Part shown: one piece after another, positions 34,401 through 45,879 of the stretch
Position numbering within the stretch: the stretch's first letter is position 1
How the letters are laid out: every line of letters begins with the position of its first letter
DNA from: Epichloe hybrida
Lineage: Eukaryota; Ascomycota; Sordariomycetes; Hypocreales; Clavicipitaceae
Direction of reading: 5' to 3'
Assembly: GCA_019022495.1 (NCBI GenBank)
Contig: JAFEKR010000005.1
Location: 3,472,001 to 3,536,000 of the forward strand
DNA: 64,000 nucleotides
The notes under the pieces: model-generated
Database searches by the model: none
What the model was told of the DNA's origin: nothing
Seen by the model: the letters and a program-made list of their open reading frames with translations, nothing else
Translations under genes and position numbers: made by a program

Positions 34401-36900
34401 AAGGAGAATTCTTCGCGTTCCTACTCCGTACTACTTACTAGGAGCATTTGATATACATAGTCCGTACGGACCGTACATACTCCGTAGATCAGATCTCTTT
34501 GGTGTCGGTTGCATTTGTGTCTTGACTCCACCGCGCCCTTTGTTCATGGCAACTCATAACCTGTACCCCGTAGACAGCTGTGATCAACCTGTCGGCTGAC
34601 ATCAAATCCACAGAATAGGTACCTTGTATCAATGCATATTATCGGATAGAGATCTACATACGGAGCAAGGACTGAGAGCACGACAGGCAGGGGCTTGAGA
34701 GTCACTTCTTTATCAAGTCTGACTACCCCGTACCCCGTACCCCGTACCCCGTTCCCAGCGCTCCTCACTTCCAACTTACTTATTATTGTGAAACGCTCTT
34801 TACCACAAACTTTGCTAGGCGGCTCTTGGTCGTCCTGGACCGTTGCGGATCGAGCCGTCTGTTGCGCCCCGCCGCGGCGCGGAGTACAGACGTAAGAACA
34901 TCACGAGCGAGGTTTCAGCCCTTTTTATTCCAGTCATCGTCCGTACTCTTGTACCGAGGACATTGGATGGCACAAAGGCACAAAGGCACCAAGGCACCAA
35001 GGCACCAACAAGGCACGAAGGCACCAACAAGGCACGATGGCGCCATGGCCAAATACACTTATTCAGCGGGGACTCCGCATGCGAAACTATCTATGTATTG
35101 CAGATGGTCAAAAGAGCTTCGAACCTATCGGCTCGGACAGAGCACTTACAACATATTTGTAGGGATACAGCACAGGCTAATAATCTAGCGCAATTGGAAG
35201 CACAAGGGTTTGCGTCATCGACTTTGGTCGTATTCAAGTCGGTCCGCACGTGGGTGGAGTTGGCGTAATATCGTATTGCTTGACAAAAACTCCGTCCCTG
35301 CGCCTCACATCGAAGGTTATGTATGCATGGGCAGCAAAAATTCGAAGTCTAGTAATATGTATGTAATATGTGTAATAAGGGAAGCGAGATATTGTCTATC
35401 AGAGGCAGCCAGCTGAAAATCCTAGATATTGACAGGGAATAATACAGAACTGAGTTGGATGGCAAGATGACAGATGACGACTCCGTGCGCCCGCTTCCCA
35501 AGGAAGGAAAGGGGCAGAGGGGCGAGCAGCAATGAGTGAGTGGCATAGTGGTTGTCCAACAAGGCAATGTAATTACCTGATGGGCACCAAAAATTCATCT
35601 CCAACACCACCACGTTGGATTACCCCTGACCAGCAGCCCGCTTCTCATCGCTGTTGCAGCCGAGCAGCCGGACTTGCCTGTGTCAGCGGCTCGTGTCCCC
35701 ACCATTTGTGCAGGCATTGCGGCGGCAAGTCGCTACATGCAGTTTTCTCATCAGGCACGAAAGCACCCAGGCAATACTGGGAGAGAAAAAAAAACAGCTC
35801 TGGCTGCACTGACCAGCTTGGTCAGCTTGGTCAGCTTGGTTCGAAATACCGCCTCGTATTTGACAACCGTCAACCGCAGCCCAGTGATCCATCATCTTCC
35901 CATGGTAGGCTGTAGCCATATCGCTGAGGCCTCTTGGAACTGAAGCTTGGTATCTGCAGAACGTAACGTGCCGAACGACGGCATAAACCCAAAGCGTCCA
36001 GTCTTACCTGCCAGATTTTGTGTTCCCGTCAAGGCAGAGATTTGTGCTCCTCCCGAGTCCCAAGCAAGGCAATGTTGGGAGCCGCGAACATGAACTGCCA
36101 TCAGGAGGTGAGGAATCATTTCCTCAAATACGGAGTAGCAGATCTCGAGTGGCGCGGCTCTTCAAAGTGTACCTGGCACGGACGAGGAAGAAGGTACATG
36201 TACCTCAACTACTCGGTACAATATGATCCGGATATTTTGGAGCGGGCGTGGTTCCTCGGCAGGAATGCTTGCAATGAACACGGACCGTAATCCGTAATAT
36301 GTAGACTGGAGCAGCATGATGGTAACAGGCTAACAGCTGCCAGGTGGTCGCGACAACAAGGCCCGAGACGCACACTCTGCACTCAAGCAAGCACATGTGA
36401 CAGACGGGCCAACAAGGAATCCGGTCGATCTTCATGTGCTGCACGCACTGCACGCACTGCACGCCAGGTTCATCCCGAGTCTCCAGTTCCTCGCGGCAGT
36501 TATCGGGAAAGGGCACGGATGCCAGGGTCAGCAAGTTGCGACGTACAGTGGTGTACACGGTACGGAGTACATAGCTCGCCAGCTTTCGCGCAGGTCACGC
36601 ATGACGTGACTGAGCAACCAAGACTCATCTATCATGCATAGCTCGTTGTAATACCAGGGAGTACAAGGCTCGAAGCTATGAGCAGGACTCGGCTTGGTCC
36701 CTGGATCAACGGGGCGAACCGGTGAAAAGTGTTCAACAATCGTCTGCTCCGTACGGATTATTCTGTAGCGTGTGGGGTTCTCATTTTCTGCCTCTTTCCT
36801 CTCTGCTCTGCTCTCTGCTGCTGGTCGCGCCTGCCTCGCCGAACCATCACATCAGCACTGACCAAGTGGCCTCGGGATGGCTACCTAATGCCCTACCTAC
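34401..36900. repeat. Gene-poor stretch, part 2: minisatellites and TCCGTACGGA words
   Basis: No gene is supported. Repeats seen: (CCCCGTA)4 at 34,725-34,751; GGCACCAA/GGCACAAA units of about 8-16 bp at 34,970-35,045; CTTGGTCAG times four at 35,815-35,841; CTGCACGCA times about three at 36,438-36,464. TCCGTACGGA palindromes lie at 34,461-34,470 and 36,748-36,757, and TACGGAGTAC lies at 36,561-36,570. These features are typical of non-coding DNA. Confidence 0.6.
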
Positions 36901-39846
36901 TACCTAGCCAACACCAACTTCTCGTATTCACCTGTCTGAGACTCTGATAATGAGCCTTGCCCCGCAGGACGTCAATCAATTGGCAGAAATGAGCCTCACT
37001 CGCCGTCATGTTCTTTCTTGCCTGACTCTGAGTAAAAGCTTCCTGTTCCGCCGTGCGCACCGTGGAACGAAGGTCACTCCTCCTTTCTGCTACCATCACA
37101 ATCACTCAGTGCAGGCTCATCAGCGAGTCAGAGGCACTCGAAAGCACCAATTGATTGCGCGTCGGTCGTCGCTGCCCCACGCGACACCCGATCTGGCCGA
37201 AGTTTATTATTTACGTTGCTCCAAAAAGCCTACTAGTGATGATTACGGAGTAGGACGGGTCCGTTGTTATTCACGCCGTGACCTGCACTTGCCGATCCAA
37301 TTCACATACTGCTGCCGAGAACCGTTCGAAATCGCCCGCGAGCAAGAAAAAGAACGTCAAGAGGGCATCGAAAGCAGAGCTATTCGTTACACACAGACTG
37401 ATGCCGGAAGTGCATTTTTGAACAGCTTTGACAATACTTTGTGCTCGCCTGGTAGTCAGTCACATTGCCATCAATCGTGACTTCTCGTGTGTTCCGCTCT
37501 GACCTGAGAATCACAATTTGCTGATCGACTCCAACATACGGTGCGTTTGTTTCACTATTGTATTGTGTGCGAAAGCGAACACATCCTCGGGCCCATTTTG
37601 GGAGAGTAATTGTTTTGCCCTTGTCGCCATATATATCTATCTCACGCCACTCCCCTAGCAGTTCCTTTTTCTTGTTTTCTTTTTGTGAGTCGAGAAATCT
37701 TTTTATTGGGATGATCTTAACTCAGATTTTCTTCCAATTTTTTTTCTGGGTCTTATAGACTTGACTCGTTTCGGTCGCTTGGCGACTTCGTGACCAGGAT
37801 TGTGTTTTTTTTTTTCCCCCTCTACATAGTCGTCTGCGCCACATCCCCTACATGCATGTACATGTGTAGTGTACGTCAATTGGGGGGGGGGAAGGGGGAA
37901 AGGGGGGAGAGTGCTAACTGGATGGTCGTATAGAACCGGGTTGAACTTTACCGAAGGGAATTTGTGCTGTGCCTGGCGGTGCTTTGTTCTGCAAGTGCAT
38001 CTCGTTCCGAGAAGAGGACCTCCTCCGGGTCTGAAAGTCCGCCTCGGCCTTTTCGCGCGCAGCAAGCAGCAGAGAGAATCTGATCTGACCACTTCTGCAG
38101 GGCAACACAGAAAACAGCTGGTTGCATAGTTTTTTTTTGGGACGGTCCCAGATTCGGGAGTCAAGTCTACCTCTGGTCTGACGCATTGTGCAGTCGTGCA
38201 CAAGTACCGGTCCCTGCCTGGTATCGCCTCGAATTCGGAAAGCTGGTCAACAAGTGCGCGACCAAGACAGCAAGAGGACGGGAGAAATTACGAGCGACGG
38301 GCCCGTAAGCTTGCCGCCCATCCGACGTTGACCCTCTTTTGTAATAAGAGCAACCAGGCAGGACGTTGACGCAGGACGTTGACGCAGGACGTTGACGCAG
38401 GACGCAGGACACAGGACAACAGCAGAAGAGAGCAGCAGCAGGTACGTACGTACGTACTCGTTGCCACTGGCCCGGTGGCACGACTACGCATTTAGGCCTG
38501 GTTGATTGTCCGGCCCATTCACTCTTCCGCATTTTTGCTGGGTTGCCTTCAATCTCCATTGCAAAACCCCGACTGAGAGCTTTCTCCGGTTCCATCGTTG
38601 CCGGCTTCCCCCCTCTTTTTTTTTTTTTTTTTTCCTTCCTTAATCCATTGTTTCCCTGCTCTCGCTCCCCCCTTCCTCGTCTTGTTTACCATCTCCAACT
38701 GACCCGCGGATCCACGAGGCAGTCACGGCCCACGCGCTCGATCGACACCTTTTTTCCAGCGGCAAGTGGTCGCTGACATCTGACGTGCTTGCTGGTTGGT
38801 GCGTGTGCGCAGCGTGTGCGCAGCGTGTGCTGGCGGCGGCTGCGCTTGGCCCAGCCCGACAAGGTTCAACTTCTTGTCCTACAAACCCCAGATAATTTCC
38901 CACGCCCATCCCGTCCACTACCATCTTTCCATGTCCCACCGCCACTGGCACTTTCGTCCTTTTATTTGTCATATATTTGCTCCGTTCGTTCCTCAGCGCC
39001 ATCGTTAATGGAAACTCGCCCCTGGACCCGGCCAACCATCTGTCCGAGCTTTTGCATTCGCTTCGCATTTGTCGCTCGTTGTCTGATCTTTTGATTGCAC
39101 GCCCCGATCTCCCTCGAAAGCTGTGCTCGTCGCTGGGCGCACTCCTGACGAACCGGCCTTTCTGCCAACTTTTTTTCCCGTCGTCGAGGGGCTTCTTCGC
39201 CGTCCCGTCTCTACACACCCCCTCTCTCTCCTTCTGCTAGGCTGTGGTCCTTCTGCCCAGTCCTCCTCCATCAGCCTCAGCTCGACGGGTCCTCTCTGCT
39301 CGAGGTTGCAATCGCGCGCCCGCCTGTCCTTTCACATCACGCATCCAAGCATCCATCATCAGATTCGGTACTTTGTCATCACAGGAGCCGTCTCCCGTCC
39401 TCACGTCGTGGGACAGGGTGACCGGGGGCTATCGCAACAGCCCGCACGCTGCAACGCTACGATTTCGATCTCGGCCAGCTCACTCATCCCATTGGGGGCC
39501 ACGACAAGACCATGGCACCCATACAGCCCCGTCTCAGGATTCTTTCAGGTATGCTGTCCCACCTCCCGTCATCATTCTGCCCTGTGTCCACGCTTCGTCT
39601 TTGCCCGTCCCGGACCTGTCCCGGTTAGTTGGCGCCTGAACGTGCTGCCCCGTTGCGCACTTCCAGGTCCGCTAATCAGGATTGCCCATCTTTGGCCCTC
39701 TTCTCGACGTTGCCGCCATTTTCCCTCTCACTCTTCTATATCCCATCTTCACTCATTTTTTACGTCCTTTGCCGTTCATTACATCTTCTCCAGTCTGCTT
39801 GTGTGGAAAAGCTGTTGGCGCAGTGCTTCCACCACTTCTGTCCGTG
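36901..39846. other. Gene-poor stretch, part 3, and long leader of the Mug72-like gene
   Basis: No gene is supported; the 176-codon frame at 36,950-37,480 shows no domain. Repeats: CAGGACGTTGACG (about 15-bp period, four copies) at 38,358-38,410; (GTAC)n at 38,441-38,456; a T run at 38,617-38,633; CGTGTGCGCAG units at 38,800-38,830. From about 38,500 to 39,846 the plus strand is pyrimidine-rich, as in long fungal promoters and 5' leaders, and precedes the start at 39,847. Confidence 0.5.
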
Positions 39847-42346
39847 ATGAGTGACGGCCCGCTAATGAACATTTGCTCAGTTGGCGGCAATCCCGTCTCT
39901 GCTTTCTTATCTTGGAGGCTGCAAGCAACTAATGCATGTGATGTGACCTTGGTCTGGAAGTCGGGATATGAGCATGTTGCTCAATATGGAATTTCCTTCA
40001 AGTGAGTCGTGGAGTCCCAACCGCTTTGCCCGTGTCTGTGAAAGGCGCGCTCGAACTAATACCAACTGTGCCTAGGTCGCCTGTGTATGGGAACGAACGA
40101 TTCAAGCCTCGTCATGGTAAAGTCTTGTCCTAGAAATATATATCTGTCCTTCCTGCAATGGGGCGTTCATGGCTAATCAGTTCGTGCTACAGTCGTCCGA
40201 AATCCGGAAGATGCTTCCCATGCTCGAGATGGCCCATTCGATTACGTCGTCTTGTGTGTAAAAGCACTTCCTGATGTCTACGATCTGGCTGCCGTTATTG
40301 ACTCTGTTGTCACACCTCAACATACTTGCATACTTGTCAATACGACACACACATTAGGCGTCGAAGCCGCACTCGAGGAACGATTCCCTACAAACGTAGT
40401 CTTGTCGCTCGTTTCCGGCGCCGAACTGACCCAGCTAGGCCAGAGCGAGTTCGAACATAAAGGTTCAACGGAGGTCTGGGTTGGCCCCGCCAACAGAAAT
40501 GGCAGTATTCCCCGGGCAATCCAAGAAGATATGGCTCAGGCTCTAGCAATGACTTTAAGCACCGGACAAGTTGAATGCAAGGTCTCGTCGAATATCCGCC
40601 AACAGCAGTATGAACGAGTGATCGGGTGAGTGTTCGAGAAGCATTGCATTGAGCCCTTCTTCATCACGTTTGTTATGAATCTAACAATGTATGCACAGAC
40701 CGATTGCTTTCCATCCTGTTTCGGTTATTTTCGACACACCAAATCACGCAGCCCTGCTCGAGAAAGTTGGAGTCAAGGATTTGATATCGGATGTCATTGA
40801 CGAACTCCTTCGTCTTGCCGATGTCAATGATTGCAAGCTTGCGCCAGATTTCAAACAACGAACCATGGACGACATGTCCAAACCAAACTTGCCGGAAAGC
40901 ATCATGTGGCAGGACTATGTGGCGAGACGACCCATGGAGATTGAGACATATCTCGGTTCGCCCATCAAATTGGCTCGCGAGTCTCAGGTTCCTGTTCCCC
41001 GGATAGAGACGCTGTATGCCATTCTCCATAATCTCAACATTGTCAACCGTTCTAGGCCTAAGCCTGGCGATGCTCCACCACCACCGAGCATGATGCCACC
41101 AAGCTCTCCTGTTTTTTCCCCGCAACCTCGTGTCGCTTCTCAAGCAGGTCACCGCCCAATGATGACCGGTATCCCGAATGGAAATGGCATGGCTCCTCGA
41201 CAGCCCCGGCCCCGAAACTCGTCGAACTTCGGTCCTCCAGGCATGCGACGACAACCTCCCCCGATGAATGGCGGTCCCACGAATGGCTATCCACGTCCCC
41301 CCCCTTCGATGAACGGTGGCTCGCGGGCGCCTTCACGACGAGGCTCAATGGACGGCAACGACTTGGAAGAGTTCTCACATCTTGTACTCTACGATGACAT
41401 TCCTGAAGGCTCAGAGCCATCATTAGGGGGCGACTCAGATCTAGCTTTGCGCGAGCGGGAATTGCAGCTTCGTCAACGAGAGCTTGCCCTAAAGGAACAA
41501 GAAATCAGAATGAGACGCGGCCCACCTGGTCCTCGTCGAGGCCCCCATCCCATGCGAAATAGTCAACAAGTCTTTGATGATGATGATGACGACGACGATT
41601 TCTTCGACCCCGCTGCAGCTGCAGGAACACCGACAATTGATCCCGATAATTTCGACATGATGAGTGTAACTTCAAGAAAGAATCGCAAAGCTTCTGGTCC
41701 ATCCGCTTCCCAGTTTCGCAGGAACCCAGAAACAGACGGGCCCCCGCCGTCCCGAGGAAGCAGATTTCGACCCAACTTTGGACGAAATCGTACTAGCCAG
41801 GTTACACACCTTCCTTCGACGAACGACAACATTCTCGACGACCCTATGCTGTCTTTTACCTCGAATCGATACGGCGCTGTTGATAGAGGCACCATGGGTG
41901 GTGGCTCCCGCGCAAATTCGCTGACAACTTCAAGGTTGGACGACACCCAATACGGACCCAGCCCGGGTGGACCGCCAGGAATAAACGGTGCATATCCACG
42001 CCGCGCAAGCCAATCCCCAGGCAATCCCTACGGCCCACCGATTCGAGGCGGTCGTCCCTCGCCCCCTAACGGCTACGCACCATCGATGAACGGGAGGCCC
42101 TCACCGCCAGATGGCGTTCGCCAACCTGTTCCTCGCTACCCGCCAGGTCAGGGCAACTCTATTGCCCCCCAGCAGGTAGAGCAACATGTAGGGGTGAGCG
42201 CCCTCCATCCACCTAAGCCTAGAAATGTTCGTAGTCTGACTGGTAGTGCGAGCGCCAGCGTGGGCAGTGGTGAAATCGACTCGGAACAGTCTGCACATAG
42301 TAGCCAAAGCAGTTTCAAGAACACGGCAACTATTGGGGTGCGCTGA
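39847..42346 (+). CDS. mug72: Ketopantoate reductase-like (Mug72-type) protein with long disordered tail
   Basis: Proposed exons are 39,847-40,001, 40,076-40,116, 40,193-40,625 and 40,699-42,346 (introns 74, 76 and 73 bp), giving 758 residues. The N-terminal third looks like an ApbA/PanE Rossmann domain: ICSVGGNPVSAFLSWRL at the nucleotide-binding turn (a variant of GxGxxG), then DYVVLCVKALPD. A helical C-domain follows (FHPVSVIFDTPNHAALLEK to about residue 330). The remaining 420 or so residues are Pro/Gly/Ser/Arg-rich, with a charged coiled-coil-like segment (ALRERELQLRQRELALKEQE) and a run of eight Asp. S. pombe mug72 is the named relative. The tail makes a plain pantothenate enzyme unlikely; a regulatory or scaffold role is an inference. 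Exon 3 has an alternative acceptor 12 bp upstream (40,180), which would add four residues in frame. Confidence 0.82.
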
Positions 42347-44018
42347 AGCCCTGTGGCCGACCATCTGCTGAATGCAGCAGCTGACGGATCCCCACGTCCT
42401 CCGTGTCCCTTGACATCCACGACATACGAGTCAGCGAAACGTAATAAAAAAATGCCGGAAAATCAACACTTCATTCAACAAGATGCTGCACACTTCGTCC
42501 ACTCACTCACAATCAGACACATGGCTGGTATGCTGATCATGCTCCTTATTTTTTTTTTTTTTATCTTTGCGACGAGGCTTGGGGCCCGATGAAGAAAACG
42601 GTTGAAATTTCGGTTCAAGTCAATCTGGACTAGTATTGGAACAATGGCGCTTTGAGGGTATACGAGCGGGCTCATTCAAAGTCCAGTACATAAGCATGGG
42701 AACGTTTGAACAGAGCAAAAAAATGGGCTTATTTCGGGAAATATTGCATTGGGACCGGACTTTATATTCTTGCTCGCTTCTAGCATACAATCATCCGACG
42801 ACAACTGGCGGAACTTCTTCACACTCGACCACAAGTGGCACATCCTACGACACCAGTATCTGCCGACGAGGCAAGAACCCTGTCAAGGGAATCAAACAAA
42901 TAGAAGACATGCCTGGAACGACGGCATCGTAACGCCAGCGACAAATCAGGGAGAAGACTCGCTGATATATGTTCTTTTTTTTTTGGAGAGAAGAAAAGTC
43001 GTTCCCGACGAAGTCGGATACGGGTGCTACTGGCGACTTTGAACAGGTAGCACAAGGTATTTCTTATTTGTACGATGACACCTTTCCCACAAGGTGGATT
43101 ACATACATAGCCATCGTCTTGACGCCAATCATAAAAGATGGAAGGGGCAGGATATACTGTTGGGGGTAGTACAGCGACATGTACAAGGTTTATTGGACGA
43201 GCCTCTGCAGTTTCAAACACTTAGACATTGGAAGGCATTAATTATTTTCTTACCGCGTTTTCTTTTTTCTCCTTCTTTTTTTTTTCTTTGTATTTCCGCT
43301 GACCTGGTCCCGGACCGGTTTATTCTTGTGTCTTGTACTCCTGTATTGAGACACTTCTCTGCGAACGATGGGGAAGCGGAAGAATCACTGACAAAGTATG
43401 CGACTTTAGTTGGTAGGGCGCAGGAGGGAAACTTTGGGCTGTAGCCCAAAAAAAACCTAATGAAAGTGTTAGAGAGGAAGATGAGAACCTCGAAGCGAGG
43501 TCCAAACGCTTGAATAGCAAGTATCTGAAAACAGCACGGATATAGAAGGGAAAAGAAGCAGCGTTTCACGATGAAGGCCAATGATAGTATTGACATGATA
43601 TGGTGACAACTTGACGTCTCTATTGCAGAAAGCTTACGTACGGACCTATGCACGGATTACAGTGGGGTAATCCGTACATGTACGGAGTACATAGCTTTTA
43701 GTAAAAGCTGTCGTACGGATTAGAAGGTCCGGCGCGCAATGGCCCCACCCGCTCGCTATACACAAGCTGCCTGCCCCGTGAAACATGAACCACGCGACAT
43801 CGGAACGCGTTCATCATAGAAGAACTTGAATTGCTCAAATACCTACTAGATTACAGATTCTACCCACGCCTGTGATCGTAAGCCAGGAAACCAGCCCACC
43901 CCGAGATCAGAAATTTGGCCCCCTTCCTCTGCTCCTCTCTGTTCATCTGTTCGCAATTATCATTCCTCAGGCCCGTGCACCGAGTCTGCTTCCTGGTACA
44001 ACTAAACGGCCAAACGAA
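42347..44018. other. Intergenic region Mug72-like / hsk3
   Basis: No gene is supported. T or A runs lie near 42,549-42,562 and 42,977-42,984, and a pyrimidine stretch near 43,260-43,290. A cluster of palindromes lies at 43,636-43,722 (separate entry). Confidence 0.5.
43636..43722. repeat. Cluster of nested palindromes built on TCCGTAC
   Basis: Within 90 bases there are: ACGGATTAC (43,652-43,660) facing GTAATCCGT (43,667-43,675); a perfect 16-bp palindrome TCCGTACATGTACGGA (43,671-43,686); and AGCTTTT (43,693-43,699) facing AAAAGCT (43,703-43,709). CGTACGGA occurs again at both edges. The word TACGGAGTACATAGCT (43,681-43,696) is identical to 36,561-36,576, more than 7 kb away. Confidence 0.75.
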
Positions 44019-44425
44019 ATGGCAACGAGGAATTTCGGCGCAACGCAAAACTTGAACCGGCAGAGCATGGCACCTGGAGGTGGGAACGCCACGAAGAGTA
44101 GACAACTGGTAATAGTGATGATGAATCTTGTGCTGCAGAGAGGCTTTCTTCATGGAAACTGACGCGCTTTTGAGTCGCACAGGCGCATCTCCAGGCACAG
44201 CTGGCTCAGCTATCGAGTAATCTGTCGGACACGGAGAATTTGTTGCGCATGACGAGTGTGCAGGCCGAGGCTATGAGGGGGCTGGGGAGCTGGCATGGGG
44301 GTTTGTGAGTATATCACTTGGCGGTTGTTGTGTCGGAGGCTTCTGACCATAGCTGACTGTCTTGGTGTAGATTCATGGCGGCGAGTAAGGTGTTGGGGGA
44401 GGATAGTGTCAAGGATGGGAGGTGA
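44019..44425 (+). CDS. hsk3: DASH/Dam1 complex subunit Hsk3
   Basis: A small gene in three proposed exons (44,019-44,108, 44,183-44,304 and 44,371-44,425; introns 74 and 66 bp) encoding 88 residues, the expected size for fungal Hsk3. It starts MATRNFGATQNLNRQSM. The conserved part is a coiled coil of about 30 residues, HLQAQLAQLSSNLSDTENLL, followed by RMTSVQAEAMRGLG, SWHGGLFMAASKVLGE and a short polar end. Hsk3 is a helical subunit of the ten-protein DASH ring that couples kinetochores to spindle microtubules in the nucleus. No single exon gives a convincing open frame, so the gene is easy to miss. Joining of all three exons keeps the family sequence without gaps. Confidence 0.88.
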
Positions 44426-44844
44426 GGATTCATTGGGAGATCAAAGAATGTATATGAGACTGAGAGTGAGACTGAAGTGATTCATGGTAATGCACTGAGG
44501 GCAGATTCTATTCCTAGAGGGAGGCTCATCAACGTCTCAAGAACGCCGAGAGCCTTCTTGACAATAGATCGCTTCCGCAAGGTATTTAGTTCCGCGCCAT
44601 TTGTTGTTCCTCTAGGCTGGAATAGTACCCCATCCACAAGTTCATCTTGGAAACGAAACCAATCTCCGTGCTGAAGCGTCTAATTGCGTTTGGAAACCTC
44701 GGCTCGTCTAGTAGCAGAGGCCCTTGACACCAGACTGCGACAGACATGCTCTATTAATTATTCATCTCTTCCAGGTATTCCTTATGGCCTTTTGTTTTCA
44801 TTCGCGGTTGGTGCTTGGGTATAGTTCGATGATAGACATGCCCG
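44426..44844. other. Convergent intergenic region hsk3 / Rpr2-type gene
   Basis: About 420 bases holding the 3' ends of two convergent genes. No further feature is seen. Confidence 0.5.
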
Positions 44845-45375
44845 TCAAGTATTGTCGTCCTTGACTTCGTCAGTGATCTCCCGTTTCTCACTCTCTTGAC
44901 TATTTGACTCGGCTGAACGGAGACTTTTTCGCTTCTGTCGCGGAGCATCAACAGGAAATCGCTTGAAATTGCCGCATGTCTTGCATTCGATTACAAGAAC
45001 ATCAGCCCAGGGCTTGCGGCCCCCTTTGCTTGAGTTCTCAACCGTCGAGCTACATGATCTGCCTTCCACTAACAACGTGTCGCAGAACTTGCAAACCGTT
45101 CTCTTCAACGCCGGGCTTTGACGGATTTGCGCCTTCAAAGAAACAGCTCGCATATCAGTTATGGCCATGCGGGACAGTTTCTCCATTGCTTCTTGCTGCT
45201 TGTTTTGCTGAGGATGGGCACTGTGCTTAGCCTTGCACGGTGTTCCTGTTGATGTAGAAGCATTTTCAGAACTGTCGACGCAATTGGATAGATAGCTGGC
45301 TGCTTGGTAAAGATATGATGCTCTGGAGTATATGATTCGATTCTGCACCCCAGGTTGCCCTTTGACTTTCGCCAT
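44845..45375 (-). CDS. RNase P/MRP Rpr2/Snm1/Rpp21-type subunit
   Basis: A single-exon gene of 176 residues. It starts MAKVKG; the same frame is open for 34 codons further upstream, but those residues do not look conserved. The family features are: an N-terminal helix (YSRASYLYQAASYL); a second helical stretch (MAITDMRAVSLKAQIRQSP); and a zinc ribbon with C-x2-C near residues 95-98 (VCKFCDTLLVEG) and C-x2-C near 130-133 (ECKTCGNFKRFPV). A basic/acidic tail follows. Members bind the RNA of RNase P, which matures tRNA 5' ends, or of RNase MRP. Which of the two cannot be told from sequence features here, so no symbol is given. It is divergent from sub2, about 500 bp away. Confidence 0.85.
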   Translation of the reverse strand: MAKVKGQPGVQNRIIYSRASYLYQAASYLSNCVDSSENASTSTGTPCKAKHSAHPQQNKQQEAMEKLSRMAITDMRAVSLKAQIRQSPALKRTVCKFCDTLLVEGRSCSSTVENSSKGGRKPWADVLVIECKTCGNFKRFPVDAPRQKRKSLRSAESNSQESEKREITDEVKDDNT

Positions 45376-45879
45376 GGTCTTGTTGGATCTCGTCGCGCCA
45401 CATGAAAGGTGTGAGGCGGGAGGCAGTAGGCGGTGGGCAGAAATATCACACATATTAGAGATCAATGGGAATCCCAAAAAGAGTTTGACTCAATCTATCA
45501 TGTGCATTCACGTTGTCCACACTGTACAGCGTGCCGGTTTGCGCTGCACGTGATATATGTGCACAGACCACGCCATTTCGAACGCGGGTCTCTTCTCTCC
45601 CTCGTCACAAACCGACTTGTGCCAACTCTTTGTCAACATTGTCTGGACGTTGGGACCGACCATCTTGGTTTCTCAAACGTCGTCTCTGTGGCAACGTTTT
45701 CCCTTCTTCATCTCCGAGTTGCTGGGTTACTGCAATTGGAAGCTCTTTGAATTTTCATCATTACTCGCCTCAACAACCGGCTCGTTTGCGCCAAGGTCGC
45801 ACTTTTCCAACAGTCAAAGCTTGGAAGCTTTCGATAACCGCTGCCATCTCCTTTGGTTCATTTTATCACAAACATCAAC
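45376..45879. promoter_or_regulatory. Probable shared promoter region of Rpr2-type gene and sub2
   Basis: A spacer of 504 bp between the divergent start codons of two RNA-metabolism genes. The half nearest sub2 is pyrimidine-rich with CTTTGG and TTCATTTTATCACAAACATC just before the start. The regulatory role is inferred from geometry only. Confidence 0.5.

Noticed and set aside
36950..37480. 176-codon plus-strand frame
   Set aside because: No recognisable domain or coding bias; comparable frames occur by chance in this GC-balanced spacer.
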